33,040 nucleotides of DNA from Maricaulis sp. GTDB taxonomy: Bacteria > Pseudomonadota > Alphaproteobacteria > Caulobacterales > Maricaulaceae. Numbering within the stretch: position 1 is the stretch's first letter; each line of letters starts with the position of its first letter. Positions 1-8,702 of the stretch are shown here, one piece after another. A program made the position numbers and the translations under genes. Under the pieces are notes generated by a model that searched no databases, was not told where the DNA came from, and saw nothing but the letters and a program-made list of their open reading frames with translations. The stretch covers positions 1-33,040 of the forward strand of contig NZ_JASBRI010000019.1 of NCBI RefSeq assembly GCF_030149515.1. The letters run 5' to 3'.

Positions 1-1
1 T

Positions 2-934
2 GCGCGGCGCATCCACGCGGCGCTGGACCGGTTGCATGCCGGTGGGTCGACCGCGGGCGGGGCCGGTCTGGAACTGGCCTATTCGCTGGCGCGGGAGAAT
101 TTCGACGAGGATGCGGTGAACCGCGTCATGCTGCTCACCGATGGCGATTTCAATGTCGGCGTCACGCGCGACGAGAGCCTGGAAGACTATGTCGCCCGCC
201 AGCGCGACAGCGGCATCTATCTCTCCGTGATGGGTTTCGGCCGCGGCAATTACAATGACCGCATGATGCAGCTCATCGCCCAGGCCGGGAATGGCACGGC
301 GGGCTATATCGACAGCCGTCAGGAAGCCCGGCGCATGCTGGTCGAGGAAAGCTTCTCCTCGCTCTTCCCCATTGCCAACGATGTGAAAATCCAGGTGGAG
401 TTCAACCCTGCCCGCGTCGCCGAATACCGGCTGATCGGGTATGAAACGCGCATGCTGGAGCGGGCGGACTTCAACAATGATGCCGTCGATGCCGGCGAGA
501 TCGGATCGGGTCATGCTGTCACCGCGATCTACGAGATTGCCGCGCCGGGGTCGGACGGTGTCCTGATGGATCCGCTGCGCTATGGCGGGCAGGGCCGGGA
601 GGATCCGGACCTCTCCGGCGAATTCGGCCTTTTGCGGCTGCGCTACAAGGAACCGGGCGAAGACGAGAGCCTTCTCATCGAACGTCCGGTCACCGATGCC
701 GATGCGGTTGAACGCTTTGCCGATGCGGGCCGCGAGGTACGCTTTTCGATCCAGGTCGCCGGTTTCGCGCAATTGCTGCGCGGCGATCCCTATATTGGGG
801 GCGAGTACGACTGGAATACGGTGATCGGCCTTGCCGGCGACGCGCTGGGGCCCGACGCCTTCGGTTATCGCGCCGAATTCCTCGAACTGGTCGAACGGGC
901 GCGGGATATCGGCGAGCGGCCGGCCAAGCCCTGA
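2..934 (+). CDS. VWA-domain protein, YfbK-like, 3' part (5' end outside window)
   Basis: This is the C-terminal part of a von Willebrand factor type A protein; the frame is open to the left edge, so the true start lies upstream. The segment HAGGSTAGGAGLELAY carries the Thr-containing loop of a VWA fold, and LLTDGDFNVG carries the later Asp of the metal-binding (MIDAS) site. After the VWA part, from about residue 115 of the fragment, comes a region like the C-terminal domain (DUF3520) of E. coli YfbK, with the FNPARVAEYRLIGYETR stretch typical of it. The role of YfbK-type proteins is poorly known; they are usually envelope-associated. The next gene starts about 75 bp downstream on the same strand. 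Family assignment is firm; function is not. Confidence 0.85.
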   Translation, partial: ARRIHAALDRLHAGGSTAGGAGLELAYSLARENFDEDAVNRVMLLTDGDFNVGVTRDESLEDYVARQRDSGIYLSVMGFGRGNYNDRMMQLIAQAGNGTAGYIDSRQEARRMLVEESFSSLFPIANDVKIQVEFNPARVAEYRLIGYETRMLERADFNNDAVDAGEIGSGHAVTAIYEIAAPGSDGVLMDPLRYGGQGREDPDLSGEFGLLRLRYKEPGEDESLLIERPVTDADAVERFADAGREVRFSIQVAGFAQLLRGDPYIGGEYDWNTVIGLAGDALGPDAFGYRAEFLELVERARDIGERPAKP

Positions 935-1009
935 TTCCGGGCCGGTCTTGCCTGACATCGCGCTTGTGCGACAGTACGGCGGCAGAGAGACGGATCAGGA
1001 GGGGAGATG

Positions 1010-1576
1010 ATGATGCGTGCAGGTCTTGGCGCATGGATGACGGGGGCCGCGTGCGCTGCGGTATTCGCCGGCATGGCAATGGCCCAGGAGGATCCAGTCG
1101 AACGCTGCCGCCAGGCTGCGACCGACAGCGAGCGGATCGCCTGTCTCGAGGCGGCCCTTCGGGCCCGCACACCGGATGCCGCAGACAGTGTTGCGCCTCG
1201 GCCCGCACCGCGCCCGGATCCGGTTTCCCCGCCGGCAGCCGCCACTTCGGCCGGGCCGGCTCCTGTCGTGGGCCTGGGCGCCGAACAGGTCGAAGCGCGC
1301 CGGGAGCGGGGCCGGCCCGGCAGCGGCCGTGACGAGCCCGCCGTGCGCGTGCAGGCGGCCATCGCGGATTTCCGCGAAATCCCCTATCGCCGGCTCGAGG
1401 TTACCCTCGACAACGGCCAGGTCTGGCGCCAGATTGACGGCGACCGCCAGCGCGTCGTCGGCCGGATGCGGGCCGGCCGCACCTATACGGCGGATGTTTT
1501 CGAGGGTGTGTTCGACAGTTATCGTCTGCGGATCAACGAAATCGCCCGGACAATCCAGGTCGAGCGCATTCGCTAG
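1010..1576 (+). CDS. Small secreted protein of unknown function
   Basis: This protein of about 188 residues has an N-terminal signal peptide whose hydrophobic core ends at AGMAMAQ, so it is likely exported to the periplasm. A short Cys-containing segment (ERCRQAATDSERIACLEAAL) follows, then a Pro/Ala-rich linker (about residues 55–90). The C-terminal domain contains LDNGQVWRQIDGDRQRV and a final VERIR. This 'DNGQVWRQ' pattern recurs in small exported alphaproteobacterial proteins, but I do not recognise a functional family. Three ATG codons stand in tandem at 1007, 1010 and 1013. AGGAGG at 997–1002 lies 4, 7 and 10 nt before them, so 1010 is the best-spaced start. A hairpin terminator lies just downstream and the next gene is convergent. 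Confidence 0.75.
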   Translation: MMRAGLGAWMTGAACAAVFAGMAMAQEDPVERCRQAATDSERIACLEAALRARTPDAADSVAPRPAPRPDPVSPPAAATSAGPAPVVGLGAEQVEARRERGRPGSGRDEPAVRVQAAIADFREIPYRRLEVTLDNGQVWRQIDGDRQRVVGRMRAGRTYTADVFEGVFDSYRLRINEIARTIQVERIR

Positions 1577-1600
1577 CCTTCAAGGTTCAGCAGACATGAA

Positions 1601-1624
1601 AACGGGCGGCTTGCGCCGCCCGTT
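1601..1624 (-). terminator. Rho-independent terminator hairpin between convergent genes
   Basis: Perfect 10-bp inverted arms (AACGGGCGGC and GCCGCCCGTT) flank a 4-nt loop. Read on the minus strand, the stem ends in TTTTC, which fits a terminator for the TonB receptor gene that stops at 1646. It probably also serves the plus-strand gene ending at 1576. Confidence 0.8.
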
Positions 1625-1645
1625 CCCGTGTTCGCCCGGGCCGGT

Positions 1646-4600
1646 CTAGAACCGCCGGCTCAGTGTGATGAAGGCGCGCCGCCCGATCAGGTCGTGGCCT
1701 GACTGGGTGACGAGGTTCATCCGCGAGGGACCTTCGCCCTGGTCGATCATGGGCGGTGTCTCGTCGGTGAGATTGTTCACCCCGACAGAGAGGTTCCACT
1801 CGTCCTGATAGAAGGTCAGCGCCAGGTCGTGGACCGTGTAGGCATCGGAGAAGTCCACATCGCGGCACATGCCGCCGGTCACGCCCAGAAGGTCGCAGGC
1901 CGTGCGCGTACCGGTGGGATCGGTGGCCACAGGTGCGTCGGAATTGTCCTGCTGTCCCTCGCCGAGATAACGGGTCCGCCAGCGCAGCGACCAGGGACCG
2001 CGGTCCGCGACCGCGCTGAACTGGGCCTGCCATTCCGGCGAGCCGATCTCGCCGACATTGTCGTCGACGATCGAGGCCGGATCGACCTGTTCGAGCTGTT
2101 CCAGATACTGGGCCGCATTGAAGATCAGCGTCAGCTCGGTGCGGTCGTCGATGAAGTCCAGCGGCGTGTTGTAACGGATATTATAGTCGATACCCGTCGA
2201 ACTGATCAGGCCGACATTGATGAAGCCCGCCTCGACCAGCTGCACCGTCGCGGTCGCCGGATTGCCGGTATTCCGCGTGATGCGGTCACAGGCCGGGTCG
2301 GCGAGGTTCGGCTGGTTGTTGTAGCAGTTCGCCAACAGGTCCTGGGCCCGGGTTTCCTCGATCGTGTTTTCGACCTGGATGTCGAAATAGGTCACCGACA
2401 CGTCGAGATTGGAGGCCCCGAACGAATTCTGGAACACGAAGCCGAAGGTCAGGGACTCCGACGTTTCCGCTTCCAGATTCGTGCTGCCGCCGGTCTGGGT
2501 GGTGATACCGGTCGTGGCCAGCAGGCCCAGCTGGGTCGGATCGGCTCCGTCGGCAACGCAATTGTCGAGGACGGTCTGCGACCGGGTTTCTCCGCTGGGA
2601 TCGTAGACACCGCCATTATTGGCCGTTTGCGGCACGATACAGGGGTCGTTGCCGCCCCCGATGGTTCCCGTGGAGCCTGCCAGGAACTGCTCGCGCAGAT
2701 TGGGTGCCCGGAAGGTGGTGCCGAAGGTCGAGCGCAGGCGCAGGAAGTCGGTCGCCTGCCAGTCCACCTTGACCGAATAGGTCGTGTCGTCGCCGAAATT
2801 CTCCTCCTCGGTGAAACGGCCCGACAGGTTGAGGGTCAGGGTGTCGAAGATCGGAATTTCGGTTTCCGCGAAGACCTCGTAGAGCGAGGTCCGGCCAACG
2901 GTGGGCCGCTCGGTGTCGGGGATTTCCGACGCTGCGAGACCGCCGACACGGGTGATGTCGTTGATCGAGTTGATCCGGTTCTCCCGGAACTCCGACCCCA
3001 GCACCAGGCCGACGGGACCGGCCGGCAGATCGAAGACATCGCCGGTGAAGATGGACTGGAAGTGGACCTGCTCCAGCTCGGTGATGTTGATCGACTGGCC
3101 GAACAGGAAATTCTCTTCCGCCTCCGTGGCGAACCGCTTGTTGCCGCCGTCGCTGACGAAGAGTGTAGGCGAGAAGAAGTCGACGAGGACACAGTCCTGC
3201 GGCGTCAGGAAGCCGAAGGAGAGCGCCGTACGCTCAAGACCGCAGACCGGGTCGCCATTGACGTCGAGACGCAATGTGTCGAGCGCTTCCCGCACGGCAT
3301 TCTCGTTCATGATGGGCTGTGAGGCGGTGCCATAGGAGCGGTCGTAGGCGAGGCTGACGTCATAGACCCAGTTGCGCTCGCCGAACCAGGGCAGGGCGAC
3401 ATCGCCCTCAAGACCGCCGACGGCGCGGAAAACCGACACGTCGGACTTGCGGCGCTGGGCCAGGCCCTGCGTCGTGTAGACCGGCAGGGCATCCTCGTCG
3501 AACGGGTTGAGCGGATTGTCGAACATCTGCAGCGATCCGTCCGGATTGACCAGAAGATTGCCGTTCGCGTCCTCCATGGGGATCTCGGCCGGCACGCCGG
3601 GGAAGATCTGCTCGTTGGTAAAGCGCCCCACCGAGTTTCTCGTGGCGTAGGACAGTTCGAAATACAGCGTGTCCCGCGAGAACAGGTCGATGTCGTAGAA
3701 GCCCGAGCCGAAGAAGTTCATGCGCTCGAGATTTTCCAGCAGCTGGGTGTCACGTTCCTCGTTCTGCAGGCTGTAGGCGTCCTGTTCGAAGAAGTGCTGG
3801 CCGGTATCGGCCAGAACGCCGGCGGCCGACGACCAGCCGGGAATGCCGACATCGGTGAAGCCGGGCGTGCGCCAGACGAAACCCTGGCTGCCCAGGAAGA
3901 CGGCATCGTCCGGACGCCGGTCCATGCAGACCGAATGGGTCTGGCCGGTTGTCTCGTCGACATCGATATCGCGCAGGCAGTCATTCCAGTGGCTGCGATC
4001 GCCTGCGATGACGGCCGTACGATTGTAGAACTCGGCCGCCACAGTGAAATTGCCCCGATCGTTCGAGGCCCCGCCGATAAAGGAGGCTTGCAGCACTTCG
4101 CCGCCATTGTTCTCCGGGATCGACGAGAATGCGGTCATCTCCAGGCCGTCATACTCCTGGCGCAGGATGATGTTGGCAACGCCCGCCACGGCGTCCGCGC
4201 CGTAGACGGATGACGCCCCGTCGGTGAGCAGTTCGATCCGGTCGATCATCGAGCTGGGGATCAGGTTGAGGTCCGGTGCGACCGGTGCACCGCGCACGCC
4301 CGACGGGCCGATGCGGCGGCCGTTGACCAGAAGCAGGGTGCGTTCCGCGGAGAGGCCGCGCAGGGCCACGGTGGCCGCGCCCGGCCCGTTCACGGGCACG
4401 CCTTCGACGGCAGCCGTGGGCGAGCCGGAATTGATCGAGCCGTCCAGCTGAACCCCCGACACTACTGGCGATTCCGCTATGAGCTGCGTGGTGTCTGTAA
4501 TCCCGATCTGCCGGCCGGCCTCCCCATCGATCACCTGGAGCGGCGAAATGGCCGAAAACTCGTCCCGGCGCAGGCGTGAACCGGTAACGACAATGCGTTC

Positions 4601-4717
4601 GTCGGCCTGGGTGTCGGTCTCGTCCTGGGCCAGCGCGGCCGGCGCCAGGGCAAGCCCCGATACGACGAGGCCGCAGGCAGCCGTCGTGCGCAACAGGTGT
4701 GATGTAAGACGTGGCAT
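1646..4717 (-). CDS. TonB-dependent outer-membrane receptor (large, 1023 aa)
   Basis: This is an outer-membrane beta-barrel receptor that imports a substrate using TonB energy. A signal peptide ends near APAALAQ (residue 31). A TonB-box-like stretch ERIVVTGSRLRRDE follows at about residues 41–54. The plug domain runs to about residue 200 and holds VALRGLSAERTLLLVNGRR and SSVYGADAVAGVANI. The rest is barrel, ending in FITLSRRF with the terminal Phe typical of outer-membrane proteins. At 1023 residues it is on the large side for the family and belongs to the Caulobacter/sphingomonad-type subgroup, whose substrates are often carbohydrates, peptides or other organics rather than siderophores. No adjacent enzyme, FecI/FecR pair or TonB gene points to a ligand. 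AGGGAGGG lies just upstream of the ATG. The gene stands alone between a terminator and a long AT-rich leader. Confidence 0.93.
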   Translation of the reverse strand: MPRLTSHLLRTTAACGLVVSGLALAPAALAQDETDTQADERIVVTGSRLRRDEFSAISPLQVIDGEAGRQIGITDTTQLIAESPVVSGVQLDGSINSGSPTAAVEGVPVNGPGAATVALRGLSAERTLLLVNGRRIGPSGVRGAPVAPDLNLIPSSMIDRIELLTDGASSVYGADAVAGVANIILRQEYDGLEMTAFSSIPENNGGEVLQASFIGGASNDRGNFTVAAEFYNRTAVIAGDRSHWNDCLRDIDVDETTGQTHSVCMDRRPDDAVFLGSQGFVWRTPGFTDVGIPGWSSAAGVLADTGQHFFEQDAYSLQNEERDTQLLENLERMNFFGSGFYDIDLFSRDTLYFELSYATRNSVGRFTNEQIFPGVPAEIPMEDANGNLLVNPDGSLQMFDNPLNPFDEDALPVYTTQGLAQRRKSDVSVFRAVGGLEGDVALPWFGERNWVYDVSLAYDRSYGTASQPIMNENAVREALDTLRLDVNGDPVCGLERTALSFGFLTPQDCVLVDFFSPTLFVSDGGNKRFATEAEENFLFGQSINITELEQVHFQSIFTGDVFDLPAGPVGLVLGSEFRENRINSINDITRVGGLAASEIPDTERPTVGRTSLYEVFAETEIPIFDTLTLNLSGRFTEEENFGDDTTYSVKVDWQATDFLRLRSTFGTTFRAPNLREQFLAGSTGTIGGGNDPCIVPQTANNGGVYDPSGETRSQTVLDNCVADGADPTQLGLLATTGITTQTGGSTNLEAETSESLTFGFVFQNSFGASNLDVSVTYFDIQVENTIEETRAQDLLANCYNNQPNLADPACDRITRNTGNPATATVQLVEAGFINVGLISSTGIDYNIRYNTPLDFIDDRTELTLIFNAAQYLEQLEQVDPASIVDDNVGEIGSPEWQAQFSAVADRGPWSLRWRTRYLGEGQQDNSDAPVATDPTGTRTACDLLGVTGGMCRDVDFSDAYTVHDLALTFYQDEWNLSVGVNNLTDETPPMIDQGEGPSRMNLVTQSGHDLIGRRAFITLSRRF

Positions 4718-5245
4718 GGGTATCCCTCCCTATATTGTGGATCGCGCCATGCTTTTCTTCGTGCATGGCGCCGGGAGAGTGTCATGAATTAACAAGGCGC
4801 ACGACTTCAGTGAGTCGAATATTTGGTTTGTAGCAATCCCGCACAGGTAGAAAAACTTTTTTCGATTTCACCGGTCTAGCCCGAAAACTTCCAGTGTGTG
4901 ATCGTTAGGCATTTGAAAAAGCGCGACAAAAATTCAATTCCACTGTGGGGAATATGCCACGCAGAAGGGATTTTTTGTCCGACAATTCAACTTGAGGGAG
5001 ATTTTTGTGCAACCGGCGTCAAAGTGTAAGTAAAAACAGTTTTATAATAAATAAGAAAATAGTTCGTAAAATATGGAGAGCGCTAACATAGCGGAGTGGT
5101 CGCGATTCGAGTGTTTCCCGTCATCGATGGGCGCCTGAGCGAGGCATCCCTTGGTTGATCCGGGGGTGTCGCGGCGGCACCGGCCCCCTGTTTCGTCCTC
5201 TGGCCAGGTCACCGAACGCGTGTAGGATCACGGATGCCTACCGGC
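4718..5245. promoter_or_regulatory. AT-rich intergenic region upstream of the large TonB receptor gene
   Basis: This 528-bp stretch has no credible gene. Roughly 4795–5095 is much richer in A and T than the surroundings, with runs such as TTTTATAATAAATAAG near 5040–5056. It lies upstream of both the minus-strand TonB receptor and the plus-strand tRNA-Leu, so it should hold both promoters. I could not pick a convincing -35/-10 pair for the receptor. A TAGGAT at 5223–5228 is a weak -10 candidate for the tRNA, about 20 nt before its first base. A leader hairpin is listed separately. Confidence 0.5.
4744..4771 (-). promoter_or_regulatory. Stem-loop in the leader of the TonB receptor mRNA
   Basis: Perfect 9-bp inverted arms, GCGCCATGC (4744–4752) and GCATGGCGC (4763–4771), enclose a 10-nt loop. 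In the receptor mRNA the hairpin would end 26 nt before the start codon, leaving AGGGAGGG exposed between hairpin and ATG. There is no U-tract after it, so it does not look like a terminator. It could affect mRNA stability or translation, or be a DNA operator. The role is inference; the repeat itself is seen directly. Confidence 0.5.
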
Positions 5246-5332
5246 GCGGGCGTGGCGGAATTGGTAGACGCATCAGACTTAAAATCTGCCGGCCGCAAGG
5301 CCGTGCCGGTTCGAGTCCGGCCGCCCGCACCA
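5246..5332 (+). tRNA. tRNA-Leu (anticodon UAA)
   Basis: The acceptor arms GCGGGCG (5246–5252) and CGCCCGC (5322–5328) pair perfectly, followed by discriminator A and an encoded CCA at 5330–5332. The D-arm segment TGGCGGAATTGGTAGACGC is typical of leucine tRNAs. The anticodon loop CTTAAAA gives anticodon UAA at 5280–5282. The long variable arm (about 5290–5305, GCCGGCCGCAAGGCCGTG region) marks a class II tRNA. The T arm contains GGTTCGAGTCC. The outermost anticodon-stem pair appears mismatched (T·C), which is minor. Length with CCA is 87 nt. Confidence 0.95.
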
Positions 5333-5414
5333 TTTCTGTCATTGCTTCCGTTGCGCTCGAACGCGAGCCCGGCTGTGCCAACGGTGCCGAGATTCGTGCT
5401 TGCACGAAGGATGC

Positions 5415-6125
5415 TCAGGGCTGAGGGGCGGCGCCGCCCGGCCGGGCCGGGGGCAGCGCCTCGATCCCCTTGCCGAACACTTCGCACATGCGCTCGACGA
5501 TCGTCGCGGCATCGGCGGAGTCGCACAGCCCGCCGGAAAGGTGGTCGATACGGCCGGTCTGGGCCAGCGACAGCGTGATGGCGCCGGACATCATGTGATA
5601 GAACCAGTAGAGGTCGGCGAGCGCGCAGTCCGGCCGCACCTCTTTCAGAAGTTCCACAAAGCGTTGCGTCACCGCGTCGAAGGGGGAGGAGTCATGCCCG
5701 ATCTCCTCGGGCACCGGCGCGCTGTTGAGCCGGGCGATCAGGGCGCCGTAGTGGCGATGGCCAGGCGTGCCGTCGAGGATGAAGCTGAAAGTAGGCTCAA
5801 GATAGGCACGCACCAGGCCGGGACCGGTCATTCGTCCGGCGTGCGCTTTCGCATAGGCCTTCAGCGAGACGCTGCGGCGTTCGTTCACCATTTCGGCCCG
5901 ACGCTCCAGAACGGCATCGATCACGCCCGCCTTGGTGCCGAAATAATAATGGATCAGCGCTGTATCGACACCCGATTCCCCGGCGATCTGGCGCATCGAG
6001 ACCGCCTCGAAACCGGCCTGCGCGAACAACGCCTCGGCCGCATCGAGAATCCGCTCGCGCGACTCCTCGCGCCGGTCGGCCTGACGGCGCCGCCGGCGGG
6101 GTGGGGCGGAAGTCTGCGGACTCAC
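5415..6125 (-). CDS. TetR-family transcriptional regulator
   Basis: This is a DNA-binding repressor-type protein of about 236 residues. A basic N-terminal tail (PPRRRRRQADRREESRERI) leads into the TetR helix-turn-helix, seen as ILDAAEALFAQAGFEAVSM, then IAGESGVDTALIHYYFGTKA. The C-terminal ligand domain is divergent and resembles the TetR_C type found near catabolic genes. I choose the GTG at 6125 because GAGGAG (6135–6140) sits 9 nt before it. An in-frame ATG at 6191 would add 22 residues but has no clear ribosome-binding site. The gene is divergent from the TonB receptor at 6303, with an AT-rich inverted repeat between them, so control of that receptor and of itself is the natural inference. 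Confidence 0.87.
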   Translation of the reverse strand: MSPQTSAPPRRRRRQADRREESRERILDAAEALFAQAGFEAVSMRQIAGESGVDTALIHYYFGTKAGVIDAVLERRAEMVNERRSVSLKAYAKAHAGRMTGPGLVRAYLEPTFSFILDGTPGHRHYGALIARLNSAPVPEEIGHDSSPFDAVTQRFVELLKEVRPDCALADLYWFYHMMSGAITLSLAQTGRIDHLSGGLCDSADAATIVERMCEVFGKGIEALPPARPGGAAPQP

Positions 6126-6205
6126 CGGATCGGGCTCCTCGATGCATATGCCTCTGTCATGTCGCACGAATCCGCGCGTTTCGCCAAGCATCTACCCATT
6201 GGGCC

Positions 6206-6232
6206 AATAAATTTATTAAACGATAAATAAAT
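6206..6232. promoter_or_regulatory. Candidate TetR operator between divergent tetR and TonB receptor genes
   Basis: Two overlapping symmetric elements lie here. AATAAATTTATT (6206–6217) is a perfect 12-bp palindrome. ATTTATT (6211–6217) and AATAAAT (6226–6232) form perfect 7-bp arms around an 8-bp spacer. A TTGACT at 6236–6241, a possible -35 for the receptor gene, follows directly, so a bound repressor would block it. The matching -10 (TCAATC at 6260–6265) is weak. Assignment to the adjacent TetR protein is inferred from position and symmetry. Confidence 0.55.
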
Positions 6233-6302
6233 ATCTTGACTTCACCCGGCAATCCAGCGTCAATCCGCTCACAAGCGCGAAAACGCGCCGAGGGAGGAAA
6301 GC

Positions 6303-8639
6303 ATGAACAAGGGGACCGGCCCGCGCCTGCGGGCCTATCTTTTGGCGGGCGTGGCCGCCGGCCTGCTGTGCGCAGGAAGCGCCGCTGGACAGCAGGAGGC
6401 CGCCACGGCCGGCGAAGGGGTGACCGCTGTCGAGACGATCGTGGTCACGGCCCGGCGCCGCGAGGAAAGCCTGATCGAGGTACCGGTCGCGATGACGGTG
6501 CAGAGCGCCGAGGCGCTGGACCTGTCGGGCGCGGCCGATATCACCGCGCTCCAGCGCGACACGCCCAACCTGACGCTTCAGCCGGCCCGTGCGACCAATT
6601 CCACGATCACGGCCTTCATCCGGGGCATCGGTCAGCAGGATCCGCTGTGGGGATTCGAGCCGGGCATCGGCCTCTATATCGACGACGTCTACGTGGCGCG
6701 GCCGCAAGGTGCGATCCTGGACATACTCGATGTGGAGCGCGTGGAGGTGCTGCGCGGTCCGCAGGGCACGCTTTACGGCCGCAACACGATCGGTGGTGCG
6801 ATCAAATTCGTCACTGCCCGGCTCGACCACGAGCCGGCGTTCGCCATCCGGACCAATCTGGGCGAATACAATCAGCGCGACCTGATCGTCTCGGGCTCGG
6901 CACCGCTCTCCGGTACGCTACGCGCCGGCGGTGCGCTGGGCATCTATCGCCGGGACGGCTACGGCACAAATCTGTGGACCGGCGCCGATATCGGCAATCG
7001 CGAGAGCCTGTCCGCGCGGGTGACGGTCGAGTTCGAACCGGCGCCGGACTGGTTCTTCCGCCTGACCGCCGACCGGGTCGACGATGACAGCAATGCCAAT
7101 CCGGGCCATCGCGAACTGCCCGTGCCGGCGGCCTTCGGAGTGCCGCCCTTCACCACCCTGTTCGGCATCGACATTCCGGCCGGGGCCTTCCCGGTCACGG
7201 CGGACGCCTATGACAGCTGGGCCGGAGTGGACGAGACCAATGAGGTGATCACACAGGGTGTGGCCCTGACCGGCGAGTGGACGATCAGCGACCATCTCAC
7301 CTTCAAGACCGTGACCGCCTGGCGGGACGGCGAGACGCACGGCGAAGGCATCGATTTCGACGGAACGCCCGAACCCGTTCTCGATATTCTCGCGCCCGAA
7401 ACGGTTTACGACGACGACCAGTTCTCGCAGGAATTCCAGCTTCTGTTCGATCACGACCGCTGGCGCGGCGTGGCCGGCGTCTACTATCTCGACGCCTATG
7501 CCAGCGGCGGCTATGACACGGTTCTGGCGATCGGCGCGGCGGCGGTGCCGGGCGCGCCGACTCCGAATTTCACCCAGGGTACGAGCGGCCATGTCGACAC
7601 CACGTCCCTGGCTCTGTTCGGCGAGTTCGACATCGATCTTGCCGACCGCTGGACGCTGACCCTGGGCGGTCGCTGGACCCGCGACGAGAAGACCGGGACC
7701 GTGTTCAAGGCGAACTACTTCGGCCTGGGCTCGCCGGTCTCCGGGACGCCGAACACGCCCTTCCAGGTGCTGACCGATTACACCGCCGGGCGCACCTTCG
7801 AGGAGTTCACACCGCGTCTCGGCGTCAGCTACCGGATCAGCGACACGCTGAATGCCTATCTCAGCTACGGCCGCGGCTTCAAGTCGGGCGGGTTCGACAT
7901 GCGCGGCGACGCCACCGCCACCCCGGCGACGATGGAGGGTTACGACCCCGAGACCGTCGACTCTGTCGAACTGGGTCTCAAGGGCTATCTCTTCGGCGAC
8001 CGCGTGCGCTTCGCTGCTGCGGTGTTCAATGCCAGCTATGACGGCCAGCAGGTGACCAGCCAGCAGGTCAATTCGGTCGGCACCGGCCTTGTCAGCTTCA
8101 TCGACAATGTCGGTAGTTCCACCATCCGCGGCGCCGAACTGGAAACGCAGGCACGACTGGGCGGCGGGTTCAGCCTGGATCTGGCGCTGGGCTATGTCGA
8201 TGCGGCGTTCGAGGAATACCTGGCCTATGTGCCCAATGATGCGCCGCCGCCGGCCTTCGTACTGGCTGACGTGTCGGCGATGCGCCAGTTCCAGAACACG
8301 CCGGACTGGACCGGTTCTCTGGCTCTCAACCACCATGCGGACGGGGTGATGAACGGCGCGCTGGACCTGCGTGCAGCGCTGTCCTGGCGCGGCGACAGCT
8401 CGATGTTCGAGACACCCGCTCCCGAGATCGACCAGGAGGCCTATTCACTCCTCGACATCAGCGCGGTCTGGACCTCAAACACCGGCCGCTGGCGGGCCGG
8501 CCTGCATGGCCGCAATCTCGGCGACGAACGGTATCGCACCGGCGGCTATTACTTCCCGGGCCTGGCCTATGGCGACAGCGTGATCGGCTTCTACGGGCCG
8601 CCGCGTACAGTCTTTGCGTCGCTGGAATACCGTTATTGA
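6303..8639 (+). CDS. TonB-dependent outer-membrane receptor (778 aa)
   Basis: This is a TonB-dependent importer of typical length. The signal peptide ends near CAGSAAGQ (residue 30). A TonB box follows in VETIVVTARRREES (about residues 43–56). The plug domain has FIRGIGQQDPLWGFEPGIGL, then VERVEVLRGPQGTLYGRNTIGG, a classic plug signature of this family. The barrel ends in FASLEYRY with a terminal aromatic residue. The style (LDLSGAADITALQRDTPNL) matches receptors of sphingomonad-type degraders whose genes sit by catabolic enzymes. AGGGAGGA lies about 6–13 nt before the ATG. The TetR regulator is divergent and an alpha/beta hydrolase follows 63 bp downstream on the same strand, so an inducible uptake-plus-hydrolysis operon is likely. 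The ligand is unknown. Confidence 0.93.
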   Translation: MNKGTGPRLRAYLLAGVAAGLLCAGSAAGQQEAATAGEGVTAVETIVVTARRREESLIEVPVAMTVQSAEALDLSGAADITALQRDTPNLTLQPARATNSTITAFIRGIGQQDPLWGFEPGIGLYIDDVYVARPQGAILDILDVERVEVLRGPQGTLYGRNTIGGAIKFVTARLDHEPAFAIRTNLGEYNQRDLIVSGSAPLSGTLRAGGALGIYRRDGYGTNLWTGADIGNRESLSARVTVEFEPAPDWFFRLTADRVDDDSNANPGHRELPVPAAFGVPPFTTLFGIDIPAGAFPVTADAYDSWAGVDETNEVITQGVALTGEWTISDHLTFKTVTAWRDGETHGEGIDFDGTPEPVLDILAPETVYDDDQFSQEFQLLFDHDRWRGVAGVYYLDAYASGGYDTVLAIGAAAVPGAPTPNFTQGTSGHVDTTSLALFGEFDIDLADRWTLTLGGRWTRDEKTGTVFKANYFGLGSPVSGTPNTPFQVLTDYTAGRTFEEFTPRLGVSYRISDTLNAYLSYGRGFKSGGFDMRGDATATPATMEGYDPETVDSVELGLKGYLFGDRVRFAAAVFNASYDGQQVTSQQVNSVGTGLVSFIDNVGSSTIRGAELETQARLGGGFSLDLALGYVDAAFEEYLAYVPNDAPPPAFVLADVSAMRQFQNTPDWTGSLALNHHADGVMNGALDLRAALSWRGDSSMFETPAPEIDQEAYSLLDISAVWTSNTGRWRAGLHGRNLGDERYRTGGYYFPGLAYGDSVIGFYGPPRTVFASLEYRY

Positions 8640-8702
8640 TCGCCCAGCCGGACCGGTCGCCGCGCGCCAACCCGGCGGCCGGTCCGCATCTCAGGACATG
8701 CC

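Noticed and set aside
1829..3322. 497-residue plus-strand reading frame inside the TonB receptor gene
   Set aside because: It is antisense to a clear TonB receptor and its composition is that of a GC-rich shadow frame without family features.
4149..4766. 205-residue minus-strand frame starting inside the leader hairpin of the TonB receptor
   Set aside because: It overlaps the receptor coding start in another frame and has the Arg/Gly/Pro-rich composition of a shadow frame.
5007..5033. Eight-codon GTG mini-ORF with a GGGAG before it in the AT-rich region
   Set aside because: It is too short to judge, has no downstream gene on that strand to regulate other than the tRNA, and can be chance.
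5246..5332. tRNA-Leu as the attachment site of an integrated element
   Set aside because: No integrase gene and no second copy of the tRNA 3' end was seen in the window, and the flanking genes look chromosomal.
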